Positions 14,714 through 22,980 of a stretch of 22,980 nt of DNA are shown piece by piece. The DNA is from JANRKG01 sp033763635. GTDB lineage: Bacteria > Cyanobacteriota > Cyanobacteriia > GCF-001939115. The position numbers and the translations under genes were made by a program. Within the stretch, counting starts at the first letter, position 1; every line of letters starts with the position of its first letter. Where the stretch lies: contig JANRKG010000433.1 of assembly GCA_033763635.1 (NCBI GenBank), forward strand, positions 1 through 22,980. The letters are read 5' to 3'. A model generated the notes under the pieces. That model saw only the letters and a list, made by a program, of their open reading frames with translations. It was not told the DNA's origin and searched no databases.

Positions 14714-17700
14714 ATGAGGCTCAAGGGTCGGATGGGACGGGGGTTAAGGTTTTTCCTGGTTCTAACATTGGTTTTTGGAATTGTTGCCTGTGGCGGCATT
14801 GCCAGAATTTCTGGACCTGCTCCGTTTCCGGGAGTAGAGGCATTACCCAATCCCAAGTTACCGGATTGGATTGAGCAGATCAGTCCTCTGGGGCAGGCGG
14901 AACCTTTAGCCCAGGTGCGAATTCGGTTTAAAGAGCCATTGATCCCGGTTGAAAGTCTGGACAACCCGAACCAGCAGGATTTGCTGAAAAAATTTGAAAT
15001 TATTCCACCGATCGCCGGACAATTTCGGTTCCTCACGCCCCGCATGGTGGGCTTCCAGTCAGAAGAACTGTTCACCAAGGCGACCCGCTTTCGGGTGACG
15101 CTCAAATCAGGACTGGGGGATTTGAAAAACCATCGCCTGACGGAAGATCTGGTATGGACCTTTAATACCCCTCGAATTGAGGTGACAAATCTGCCAGGGC
15201 AAGGAACGGATCAATCCCAACAAAAGCCGATCGGTCTGGAACCTAAATTCGAGGCAACGGCGAATGTGGCCCTTGATGTGAAATCCTTGGAGGAACATGC
15301 CCGTCTCATTCCCTTGAAGAATGGGAAGGATACGATCGCGCTCAAGGTCAGTCAACCGGAAAAACCAAAGGCGGAAGATCCCGCAACCCAGGAATTCAAT
15401 CCCGACCAAACCTGGACCTATACGCTTAATCCTGCCAAGAAGTTAGAGAAGGGTACTCAGTACCGTGTCGAAATTTCCCCTGGGCTGCGGCCTGAACGGG
15501 GCAATCTACCAACGGAATCTCCCATCACGACTCGGATTACAACCTACTCGCCGCTTGAATTTACGGGACTGAGCTTCATTGGGCTACCCGATGCAGGGGG
15601 CACCTATGGTCGATTCACGAAAGGAAGCGCTCGTCTAAAGTTTAATAATGCAATTCCCCTGGAATCGGCGATCGAGCATGTCAAAGTCAGCCCTAACCCG
15701 AAGGACTATCCCCCGTTAGTGAGGGTTTACGAAGGGGAAGGGATCGACTTGAATCCGTGGGCTTTGGAACCCGTTACGACCTATACCGTGACAATTGATG
15801 GCAATCTAAAGGACGAATTTGGACAAACCCTGGGAAAAACGACCTCCGTTAAGTACGAAACAGGGGACGCAGCACCCGATTTTTGGGCACCAAGCGGTTT
15901 CAATATCTTTCCGGCTGGAAAGGATTTAGAACTCAACATTTCTTCCCTCAACTTGCCTGATAACCAGTACCAGGCTACCTATCGGGTGCTGCAACCGACT
16001 GATCTGGTCTACCATGAGGCTGCCTTTCCGCAAGAAAATGAGACTGGGTTGCTATCCGCTTCTAGAGGGTGGCAGTCCTACCGCATTTCTGGTTCTAAGA
16101 AAAATCAGGCTTTTACTCTGACAGTTCCGCTAAAGGAAAAGCTGGGGGGCGATACCGGAATGCTGGCTTACGGCGTTAAGGCCCGTGCCAATTCCTATCG
16201 GGAGAACAACAAACAGCAATGGCGGGAACCTGCGATCTATGGGATGGTGCAGTTGACCAATTTGGGAGTCTTCAGCCAGTGGTTCCCTGATTCGGGTCTG
16301 GTGCGGGTGCATCACCTGGAGGATGGGTCAGCAGTTGCGAATGCGGCGATCGACATCTATAAATCTCGGCTACAACAAACCGATCGCCCCATCCCTACCC
16401 CCTGTGCCACAGGTAGAACTGATGCAACGGGTACTTTGGTTCTCAACCAAGCATCTCTATCCCAGTGCATTCGAGAACAGGGAGGGACAAACAGCTTTTC
16501 AGCAGCACCGGAGTTACTGGTCATTGCCAGAGAAAACAAAGATTGGGCCTTTGCTCGGTCCCAGTCCTATAGTGGTGCTTATGGGTTTGGCATCTATGCA
16601 GATTGGCAGGATGGCAAGCCCCAATCCAGAGGCACGATCTTTTCCGATCGCCAACTCTATCAATCCGGAGAAACAGCCTGGTTGACCGGAGCCGCTTACT
16701 TCTTACAAAACGATCGCCTCCAGCAAGACAAGAACGCCCGCTATCAGGTGACGTTACGCCAACCCAATGGGGCAGCGATCGACTTGGGGAGCCAGACGAC
16801 CAACGAGTTTGGCACCTTCTCCCTGGAAGTGCCCCTGAAAGCAACCCAACCCCTTGGATACTATTCAGTAGAAGCGAAGGGTACCAACGGCAACACAATC
16901 ACGGGAGAGTTTCGGGTGGCAGAGTTTAAGCCCCCCAACTTTAAAGTGGATCTCAACTTAAATCAGACTGTCGCGACTCCGAATCAAAAGGTGGAAGCGA
17001 AAACCCAGAGTAATTATCTGTTTGGTCCTCCCGTTGAGGGGGGCAAGGTGAAATACTACGTTACTCGTGAAGCGATCGATTTTGTGCCGAAGGGGTGGGA
17101 AACCTTTTCCTTTGGTCGTCAGTGGTTCTGGCCGGAGGATCGCCCCAGTGTGTCGGGGGATGTGCTGGAGGAAAACCAAACCCTGAGCAAAGAGGGACAG
17201 AGCAGCCAGACGGTAACGGTCGGTGACGACATCCCCTACCCCATGACCTACCGCGTGGATGCGGAGGTGTCAGATGTCTCAAACCTGTCAGTTGCAGACA
17301 CGCAGATGTTCACGGCCCTACCCGCCGATCGCCTGATTGGCTTGAAAAGCGATTTTGTCGCTGAGGCCGGGAAGCCTTTTTCGGTGGAAGTCGTTGTGAC
17401 GGACCCAACTGGGAAGGTGCTTGAAGGCCAAACGGTGCGGTTGGAGCTACAGGAGATGAAATACAGTAGCGTCACCCGTGTGGTGGAGGGCAGCATGAAT
17501 GCCCAAAATCAGGTCGAGTACAAGACTGTAGGCACCGCAGAGACGCGATCAGGCACTGGTCCCCAAACCGTCTCTCTGACTCCTTCCACTTCGGGTTCCT
17601 ATCGCATTCGAGCCAATTTTGCCGATCGCCGCACTGAGGCCACTGCAACCGATACCCAACTGTGGGTGACGGGCAATGATCTGGCAAGTTGGGGCGATCG

Positions 17701-20458
17701 CTATCGCAATAATCGATTGGAAGTCAAACTGGACCGGGAATCTTATCAGGTAGGTGATACGGCGATCGCCCTGATTCAGTCTCCCTATCCTGAAGCAGAA
17801 CTCTATTTTGCTGTCATTCGCAATAACACCCTTTACCAACAGGTAATTCCCGTGAAGGGAGGGGCACCCCAGGTACAATTTACAGTCACACCAGAGATGT
17901 TGCCGAATGCCGCAGTGGAAGCGGTGTTGGTGCGTCGGGGCCAACCCCTATCCCAGGTGGAGCCGGGTAGCCTTGATGAACTGGTGAAGGTGGGCTTTGC
18001 TCCCTTCAAGACTGATTTGAAGAATGAATACCTCCAGGTGCAAATTCAGCCAGGGCAAACAGAACTCGCTCCGGGGGCTGAACAAACTGTTTCCCTGACC
18101 CTTCAGGATCTCCAGGGACAACCCGTCAAGGGACAATTGACAGTGATGGCAGTAAATGAAGCGATTCTGCAACTGAGCGGCTATCGTCTGCCTGACTTGG
18201 TAGAAACCGTGTACGCGGAGCAGTCCATTAGCACCCGCTTTGCAGATAACCGTCCCGATGTTGTTCTGGAACCGATCGCCTCTCCTTTGCAAAAAGGTTG
18301 GGGCTATGGTGGTGGACGATCGGCAGGGGCCGCCAATACCCGGACCCGTAAGGATTTTCGTCCACTGGCCTTCTACCAGGGTTCAGTCATGACAGATGAG
18401 AAGGGACAGGCTCAGGTGCGCTTCAAAGTACCTGATGACCTGACGACCTGGCGGGTGATGGCAGTGGCAGCAACGGAGGATCTCCGGTTTGGACGCGGGG
18501 ATACCACGTTCCTGACCACCCAACCCCTGCTGACGAATCCAGTGTTGCCCCAGTTTGCCCGTCCCGGCGATCGGATTCAAGCTGGACTCTCGGTGACGAA
18601 TGCTACGAACCAGAGCGGCAATCTGAGCGTTCTGGGGGAAGTGAAGGGTTCCATTCAATTTGAGGAGAACAATCAAACCAGTCAACAGAAGTCGCTCCAG
18701 ACCGATCTGACTTCTGGCACCCAGGCGTACCGTTTCCCGCTGGTTGCAACTGAACCGGGGGAAGCGATTGTGAAGTTTACAACTGCTACAGGCACCGGGC
18801 AGGATGCTTTTGAGGTGCCCTTACCCATTAAGCCTCTAGAGATTACAGAACAAGTGGTTGAAGTCGGGGCAACAACCAACAAGGCTCAGATTCCCCTGAA
18901 TATCGATCGCAATGTGGTTCCTAATGCCGGGGGACTGGATGTGACGATCTCCAGTACCCTGATGCCCGCGATTACGGCTCCCGTTCAGCAACTTCTAGAA
19001 GAGGAACAACTCCCCTTCCTGGAACCTGCCGCCAGTCAGTTGACGATCGCTGCTAGCCTTCAACAACTCAGCCAGCAATATCGTCAGGCGATCGCAAAGT
19101 TTGATGTGGCCCAGCAAACGACTCAGGCAATCGAGCGGTTGCAAAAACTTCAGCGGGACGACGGTGGGTTCAGCAGTTGGCCCAACCAACCCGAATCCGA
19201 CCCCTACGGTTCTGTCTCCGCAGCCCAGGCGATCGGTCGGGCAACCCGTGCAGGATTGGCGATCGATCCTGCCATTTCCAATCGTCTCCGCAGCTATCTG
19301 AATGCCGTTCTCGCCAATCCAGGTCAGTACGAGTATTGCAAGGCAACTCTTTGCAAGGCCCAACTTCGGTTAGCAACCCTGACCGGGTTGGCGGATTTAG
19401 GATCGTTGCAGGGTGATTTCCTGGCAGATATCTACCAGCAACGAACCCAACTGAATTTTGTGGCCCAAATCCAATTAGCACGGCACCTGTCCCGTTTCCC
19501 AGAATGGCAATCAGAAGGTACGGCTCTGGCAAATCAAATTCAGGAATTGATCTACCAGACAGGCCGGAGTGCCCAGGTGAATCTCCCTCAGCGTTGGCAA
19601 TGGTTCTACTCCCCTGTGACCGCTCAGGCAGAAGCGTTGCAGTTATTCGTTACCCGTCAGAGCCAGCCTGAAATGTTGGGTCGTCTGGTTCAGGGACTTT
19701 TGACCCTGCGACGTAACGGCACCTGGCAAACCAGCGCAGACAATGCGAAAGCTCTCAGTGCTTTGGTCGATTACCTGCAACTTCAACCGACACCCCCGAA
19801 CTTCAATGCAACGGTCCAATTGGCTGGCAAAGCGCTGACCTCTACTCGGTTTCAGGGGTACGATCGCACTTCCCAGGAGGTGCAAGTCCCGATGAAAGAC
19901 TTACCTCAGGGTCGGCGCGAACTGACCCTCCAGAAGTCAGGGCAGGGAACGCTGCATTATCAGGTCGCTTATCGGTATCGCTTAGCAGGCAATCCCCCAG
20001 GGCGGTTTAATGGGTTACGGGTTGTGCGTGAAATTCGTTCCGCCAATGAAACGAATGTCTTGAGACGATTCGGCATGTATCCCAGTGATGAAGCCCTCAC
20101 GGTAAATCCAGGCGAGGTCTTTGAAATCAGTTTGGAAGTTACAACTGATCATCCGGTCGATCATGTTGTGATGACGGACCCCCTTCCAGCGGGCCTGGAA
20201 GCGGTCGATACGACGTTCCAAACTTCTACCCCTGCATTACGGGCGCGAAGCGATAGTTGGGAGATTGACTATCAAACCATTCATCGCGATCGGGTTGTTG
20301 CCTATAGCGATCGACTCGAACCTGGCGTGTATTCACTGCGCTATCTGGTCCGCTCTGTCACTCCCGGTACTTACTCATGGCCCGGTAGCGAAGCCCATTT
20401 GCAATACGCACCGGAGGAATTTGGGCGCTCGGCTTCTTCAACGGTAGTTGTGAAATAG
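14714..20458 (+). CDS. Alpha-2-macroglobulin-like envelope lipoprotein, thioester motif apparently lost
   Basis: A very large (1914 residues) bacterial alpha-2-macroglobulin-like protein. The family traps or resists proteases in the periplasm. It starts with a signal peptide (MRLKGRMGRGLRFFLVLTL) ending in lipobox IVAC, cysteine 26. Then come beta-rich N-terminal domains, an MG-type motif at about 640-660 (GRTIFSDRQLYQSGETAWLT), a middle region to about 1160, and the macroglobulin signature VPDDLTTWRVMAVAAT near 1240-1255. A helical thioester-type domain covers about 1420-1700, and a C-terminal beta domain carries TDPLPAGLEAVD near 1825. Where C-L-E-Q is expected the sequence reads F-L-E-P (1435-1438), so a covalent trap seems impossible. 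GGGGA lies six bases before ATG 14714; GTG 14699 and ATG 14708 are possible. The frequent neighbour pbpC is absent. Confidence 0.92.
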   Translation: MRLKGRMGRGLRFFLVLTLVFGIVACGGIARISGPAPFPGVEALPNPKLPDWIEQISPLGQAEPLAQVRIRFKEPLIPVESLDNPNQQDLLKKFEIIPPIAGQFRFLTPRMVGFQSEELFTKATRFRVTLKSGLGDLKNHRLTEDLVWTFNTPRIEVTNLPGQGTDQSQQKPIGLEPKFEATANVALDVKSLEEHARLIPLKNGKDTIALKVSQPEKPKAEDPATQEFNPDQTWTYTLNPAKKLEKGTQYRVEISPGLRPERGNLPTESPITTRITTYSPLEFTGLSFIGLPDAGGTYGRFTKGSARLKFNNAIPLESAIEHVKVSPNPKDYPPLVRVYEGEGIDLNPWALEPVTTYTVTIDGNLKDEFGQTLGKTTSVKYETGDAAPDFWAPSGFNIFPAGKDLELNISSLNLPDNQYQATYRVLQPTDLVYHEAAFPQENETGLLSASRGWQSYRISGSKKNQAFTLTVPLKEKLGGDTGMLAYGVKARANSYRENNKQQWREPAIYGMVQLTNLGVFSQWFPDSGLVRVHHLEDGSAVANAAIDIYKSRLQQTDRPIPTPCATGRTDATGTLVLNQASLSQCIREQGGTNSFSAAPELLVIARENKDWAFARSQSYSGAYGFGIYADWQDGKPQSRGTIFSDRQLYQSGETAWLTGAAYFLQNDRLQQDKNARYQVTLRQPNGAAIDLGSQTTNEFGTFSLEVPLKATQPLGYYSVEAKGTNGNTITGEFRVAEFKPPNFKVDLNLNQTVATPNQKVEAKTQSNYLFGPPVEGGKVKYYVTREAIDFVPKGWETFSFGRQWFWPEDRPSVSGDVLEENQTLSKEGQSSQTVTVGDDIPYPMTYRVDAEVSDVSNLSVADTQMFTALPADRLIGLKSDFVAEAGKPFSVEVVVTDPTGKVLEGQTVRLELQEMKYSSVTRVVEGSMNAQNQVEYKTVGTAETRSGTGPQTVSLTPSTSGSYRIRANFADRRTEATATDTQLWVTGNDLASWGDRYRNNRLEVKLDRESYQVGDTAIALIQSPYPEAELYFAVIRNNTLYQQVIPVKGGAPQVQFTVTPEMLPNAAVEAVLVRRGQPLSQVEPGSLDELVKVGFAPFKTDLKNEYLQVQIQPGQTELAPGAEQTVSLTLQDLQGQPVKGQLTVMAVNEAILQLSGYRLPDLVETVYAEQSISTRFADNRPDVVLEPIASPLQKGWGYGGGRSAGAANTRTRKDFRPLAFYQGSVMTDEKGQAQVRFKVPDDLTTWRVMAVAATEDLRFGRGDTTFLTTQPLLTNPVLPQFARPGDRIQAGLSVTNATNQSGNLSVLGEVKGSIQFEENNQTSQQKSLQTDLTSGTQAYRFPLVATEPGEAIVKFTTATGTGQDAFEVPLPIKPLEITEQVVEVGATTNKAQIPLNIDRNVVPNAGGLDVTISSTLMPAITAPVQQLLEEEQLPFLEPAASQLTIAASLQQLSQQYRQAIAKFDVAQQTTQAIERLQKLQRDDGGFSSWPNQPESDPYGSVSAAQAIGRATRAGLAIDPAISNRLRSYLNAVLANPGQYEYCKATLCKAQLRLATLTGLADLGSLQGDFLADIYQQRTQLNFVAQIQLARHLSRFPEWQSEGTALANQIQELIYQTGRSAQVNLPQRWQWFYSPVTAQAEALQLFVTRQSQPEMLGRLVQGLLTLRRNGTWQTSADNAKALSALVDYLQLQPTPPNFNATVQLAGKALTSTRFQGYDRTSQEVQVPMKDLPQGRRELTLQKSGQGTLHYQVAYRYRLAGNPPGRFNGLRVVREIRSANETNVLRRFGMYPSDEALTVNPGEVFEISLEVTTDHPVDHVVMTDPLPAGLEAVDTTFQTSTPALRARSDSWEIDYQTIHRDRVVAYSDRLEPGVYSLRYLVRSVTPGTYSWPGSEAHLQYAPEEFGRSASSTVVVK

Positions 20459-20463
20459 AGCAT

Positions 20464-20520
20464 GGGGAATGGGTGATCGGTAATCGGGAACACTTTGGCC
20501 CATCACCCATCACCCTCATC
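20464..20520. repeat. Heptamer-repeat hairpin element between convergent genes
   Basis: The left arm is a chain of related heptamers, GGGGAAT, GGGTGAT, CGGTAAT, CGGGAAC (20464-20491). The right arm is CCCATCA, CCCATCA, CCCTCAT (20500-20520). ATGGGTGAT (20469-20477) and ATCACCCAT (20502-20510) are a perfect 9-bp inverted repeat with a 24-nt loop. The element fills the 44-bp gap and supplies the stop codon and last codons of the gene on the minus strand. It could act as a terminator for both genes, though no T-run follows. Confidence 0.75.
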
Positions 20521-21090
20521 ACGAGGAAAATCGGGTTCCCCATTGGGTAATCCCCGTCGCTTCCGGGCTTCCATTGCCCGTTCCAACATGCCCAACAACC
20601 CTGGAGCTTGTTCCTCCAGGGTGAGCAACAATCGTTCCCCTGCTTCCTGATCGCCTGGATCTCGTCCCGTTCGCATGACTTCTCGTAAACGGGGCAGGGC
20701 CATTTCATCCACAATTTGAATCAACCCATGCAGACAACGATTAAATTGCCGTTCTGTTAGCACCGAATCTTCCAGGGGAAACTCGATAATGGCCCGAATC
20801 TCTCCATCCGTTGGATCATACTCCCACTGAAGCATCTTCGTTTCCCAGGAGATACTCAGCATGGTTTGCAGGATAGCTTCTTTATAGGGATGGCTGCTGA
20901 CCCCTGCTAACACCTGAGGTGCATAGAGTTTGAAAAATTCGCCATTTTCATCTAGTTGGATGACAATGAGTAGGCTGTCTACGTTGTCTGCTTTTACTCC
21001 TGTATAAATGCAGGATTCATGGGATTCAATGGTGTAAGTCCAGCCGCGTGCATCGAGATAGGTAGCAATTTGATCGAGGGTTGTGCCCAT
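20503..21090 (-). CDS. YbjN-like domain protein
   Basis: About 195 residues from the ATG at 21090 (MGTTLDQIATYLDARGWTYT). The first 140 residues resemble the YbjN/CesT-like sensory or chaperone fold: a helix, then strands such as LLIVIQLDENGEFFKLYAPQ, then a two-helix region LTERQFNRCLHGLIQIVDEM. The tail is charged and helical (ERLLLTLEEQAPGLLGMLER) and ends FPRDEGDG, encoded by the heptamer repeat. No signal peptide or membrane segment is seen, so it is probably cytoplasmic. An upstream ATG at 21135 would add 15 residues that do not look like the domain. The function of cyanobacterial YbjN-like proteins is unclear. It converges with the macroglobulin gene and is divergent from der. Confidence 0.75.
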   Translation of the reverse strand: MGTTLDQIATYLDARGWTYTIESHESCIYTGVKADNVDSLLIVIQLDENGEFFKLYAPQVLAGVSSHPYKEAILQTMLSISWETKMLQWEYDPTDGEIRAIIEFPLEDSVLTERQFNRCLHGLIQIVDEMALPRLREVMRTGRDPGDQEAGERLLLTLEEQAPGLLGMLERAMEARKRRGLPNGEPDFPRDEGDG

Positions 21091-21313
21091 AGATAATGAT
21101 TCAGTGGTGAATAGTGACACTTTCAGGTCAAACATCTGGCAACCGCTCTGACATCCCTACCTGAGCCGATCGCTTCTCTCTTAATTTTCTCTCAAATATA
21201 AGATAGTATCACAAGCCCAATCCCCGTCCGAGGTTCTTTTTTGCACAACCACGGAGTAATCACAATACAATGGAGTTTTGGACAAATATCCATCACTTTT
21301 CCTGTGTGAGCTT

Positions 21314-22675
21314 ATGCCCCTCCCTGTTGTTGCCATTATTGGTCGCCCGAATGTCGGCAAATCTACCCTGGTCAATCGGCTCTGTGAGATGAATGAGGCG
21401 ATCGTCTACGATGAACCAGGGGTAACACGGGATCGTACTTACCAGCGAGCGACCTGGAATGGGCGGGATTTCATGGTGGTAGACACGGGAGGGTTGGTCT
21501 TCGATGACGATACAGAGTTTCTGCCCCACATTCGTCAGCAAGCTTTAGCAGCGCTTGCGGAGTCCAGTGTGGCGATCTTTGTGGTGGATGGTCAGGAAGG
21601 CTCTATGAATGCAGATGAGACGATCGCGGACTGGCTGCGGCATCAGTCTGTACCTATCCTGCTGGCAGTGAACAAGTGCGAATCGGCAGAGATGGGGCAG
21701 GCCCAGGCTGCACAGTTCTGGCATCTGGGGCTGGGAGAGCCTTACCCCGTATCGGGGATTCACGGAAGTGGAACTGGGGATCTGTTGGATGAGGTGGTTC
21801 AACATTTGCCTCCGATCGAAAGTGTCAGTGAGGCAGAAGAAATTAAGGTGGCGATCACTGGACGGCCTAACGTCGGTAAATCCAGCCTACTGAACGCTTT
21901 TGTGGGTGAAACACGGGCGATCGTCAGCCCGATCTCCGGCACAACACGGGATGCGATTGATACGATTGTGGAATATGGAGATCAGGTGTACCGCATCATT
22001 GACACCGCTGGCATCCGTAAGAAAAAGAATGTGGAATACGGGCCTGAATTTTTCGGAATTAATCGGGCCTTTAAAGCGATCAACCGATCGGATGTCGCTT
22101 TGCTGGTGATTGATGCCCTGGATGGGGTCACGGAACAGGACCAGAAGTTAGCGGGCCGCATTGCAGATGAGGGACGCGCCTGTGTGGTTGTGGTGAATAA
22201 ATGGGATGCGATCGAAAAAGATTCCCACACCATTTACGAATACGAACGGCAGGTGAAAGATCGCTTGTATTTTGTAGAATGGGCGGAAATGATCTTTGTC
22301 AGTGCATTGACGGGACAACGAGTGGAAAAAATTCTGGATCTCGTCAACACCGCAGCCGAACAGCACCGTCGTCGTGTCTCGACTGCTGTGATTAACGAAG
22401 CCCTGGAAGATGCGGTCAGTTGGCATACGCCGCCCACTACTCGTCAGGGACGACAAGGCAAGATTTACTATGGTACTCAGGTCAGTAGCCGCCCTCCAAC
22501 GATCGCCCTCTTCGTCAACGATTCCAAGCTCTTCAACGACAACTACCGTCGTTACCTGGAACGGCAATTCCGGGAAACGTTAGGATTTACTGGCACTCCC
22601 TTGCATTTCATTTGGCGGAGTAAGCGTGCCCGTGATATGGAACGGGGGAGTGCGAATCGGGCAACACGGGTTTAA
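21314..22675 (+). CDS. der: Der (EngA) tandem GTPase for 50S ribosome assembly
   Basis: Der is an essential GTPase with two G domains in tandem that acts in maturation of the large ribosomal subunit. The 453-residue product shows G domain 1 with P-loop GRPNVGKST (residues 10-18), the switch region PGVTRDRTY, DTGG and NKCE. G domain 2 has P-loop GRPNVGKSS (183-191), SGTTRDAIDT, DTAGIRKKK and NKWD. A C-terminal KH-like domain follows (HTPPTTRQGRQGKIYYGTQV, then LFVNDSKLFNDNYRRYLERQ and RETLGFTGTPLHFIWRSK). ATG 21314 gives the family's usual N-terminus; a longer frame from 21278 adds an unrelated 12 residues. The next gene starts two bases after the stop, which suggests an operon. Confidence 0.97.
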   Translation: MPLPVVAIIGRPNVGKSTLVNRLCEMNEAIVYDEPGVTRDRTYQRATWNGRDFMVVDTGGLVFDDDTEFLPHIRQQALAALAESSVAIFVVDGQEGSMNADETIADWLRHQSVPILLAVNKCESAEMGQAQAAQFWHLGLGEPYPVSGIHGSGTGDLLDEVVQHLPPIESVSEAEEIKVAITGRPNVGKSSLLNAFVGETRAIVSPISGTTRDAIDTIVEYGDQVYRIIDTAGIRKKKNVEYGPEFFGINRAFKAINRSDVALLVIDALDGVTEQDQKLAGRIADEGRACVVVVNKWDAIEKDSHTIYEYERQVKDRLYFVEWAEMIFVSALTGQRVEKILDLVNTAAEQHRRRVSTAVINEALEDAVSWHTPPTTRQGRQGKIYYGTQVSSRPPTIALFVNDSKLFNDNYRRYLERQFRETLGFTGTPLHFIWRSKRARDMERGSANRATRV

Positions 22676-22677
22676 GT

Positions 22678-22980
22678 ATGGATTTATTACGATCGCTTCC
22701 TCTGGGGCTTTATCTGGAAAACCCGGTCACCTGGTTACATCGTCTAGATCCACGAGTGAAACTTGCCTGGTTGATGAGTTTTCTGCTCACTCCCATCCTG
22801 GCAAATCCTGAGTGGCGACTGCTTTTAGTCGCTCTCCTGGTGGCCCTGACCCTCTCAGCCATGATTCCGTTGCGAGTGTGGCGGCAGCAAATGGGGTGGT
22901 TACTCTTACTGACCTTCTTTGTGCTGCTCTTGACCGCTGTGGCTCCGGATGGATTGGCGGTTGAGCATCAAAATCGCCTT
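22678..22980 (+). CDS. EcfT/CbiQ-type transporter membrane subunit, 3' end missing
   Basis: The first 101 residues of a membrane protein run to the window's right edge. It starts MDLLRSLPLGLYLENPVTWL, followed by HRLDPRVKLAW, the N-terminal signature of the energy-coupling-factor transmembrane component (EcfT/CbiQ). Hydrophobic helices follow, at about 31-43, 49-62 and 73-88. These proteins join ATPase subunits to a vitamin- or metal-binding S component; the substrate cannot be told from this part. The ATG lies two bases after the der stop, so translation is probably coupled to der. I recall this der-ecfT order from other cyanobacteria. Confidence 0.88.
   Translation, partial: MDLLRSLPLGLYLENPVTWLHRLDPRVKLAWLMSFLLTPILANPEWRLLLVALLVALTLSAMIPLRVWRQQMGWLLLLTFFVLLLTAVAPDGLAVEHQNRL

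Noticed and set aside
1..22980. Search for transposases, prophage genes, defence systems, tRNA and rRNA genes
   Set aside because: None was recognised; all sizeable genes are housekeeping or cyanobacterial lineage genes.

Overview
The window looks like chromosomal DNA from a cyanobacterium, probably a filamentous one. The cyanobacterial HIP1 octamer GCGATCGC and its core CGATCG recur throughout. Many Shine-Dalgarno sequences are weak, and several genes belong to cyanobacterium-centred families (HetZ, CPP1-like, a YbjN-like protein, a pair of small lipoproteins). hetZ suggests a filamentous lineage but does not prove heterocyst formation. I see no tRNA, rRNA, transposase, prophage or CRISPR array, so this appears to be ordinary chromosome with short repeat elements embedded in it.

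Left part (1-5320). A phosphate-binding protein gene (pstS/sphX type, minus strand) runs off the left edge. Its upstream region holds four 8-bp half-sites spaced every 11 bp, matching the cyanobacterial Pho-box layout. Then come an unrecognised 261-residue protein (plus), a RodZ-like membrane protein with an N-terminal HTH (minus), 4-hydroxyphenylpyruvate dioxygenase (plus), and, converging on it, a CPP1-like J-related membrane protein (minus). A strong hairpin lies inside the 3' end of the dioxygenase gene.

Middle part (5320-10120). An OmpR-family response regulator ends at a clean hairpin terminator shared with the convergent hetZ gene. hetZ lies downstream of a YciO/Sua5-family gene on the same strand. 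A divergent larC gene (nickel-pincer cofactor synthesis) follows; a triple 13-bp tandem repeat sits in the divergent promoter region, and larC itself carries an in-frame heptamer-repeat insertion.

Right part (10120-22980). Two tandem, paralogous small lipoprotein genes and a VOC-fold protein lie on the minus strand. Class I fructose-bisphosphate aldolase, an aspartate-type aminotransferase and a very large alpha-2-macroglobulin-like lipoprotein lie on the plus strand. The macroglobulin appears to have lost its thioester (F-L-E-P where C-L-E-Q is expected). A YbjN-like gene converges on it, with a heptamer-repeat hairpin between them. The window ends with der (EngA GTPase) and, 2 bp later, the start of an EcfT/CbiQ-type transporter gene.

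I did not find a clear new multi-gene system. The observations most worth following are the heptamer element inside larC, the intragenic hairpin in hppD, the paralogous lipoprotein pair, the thioester-less macroglobulin and the Pho-box array.
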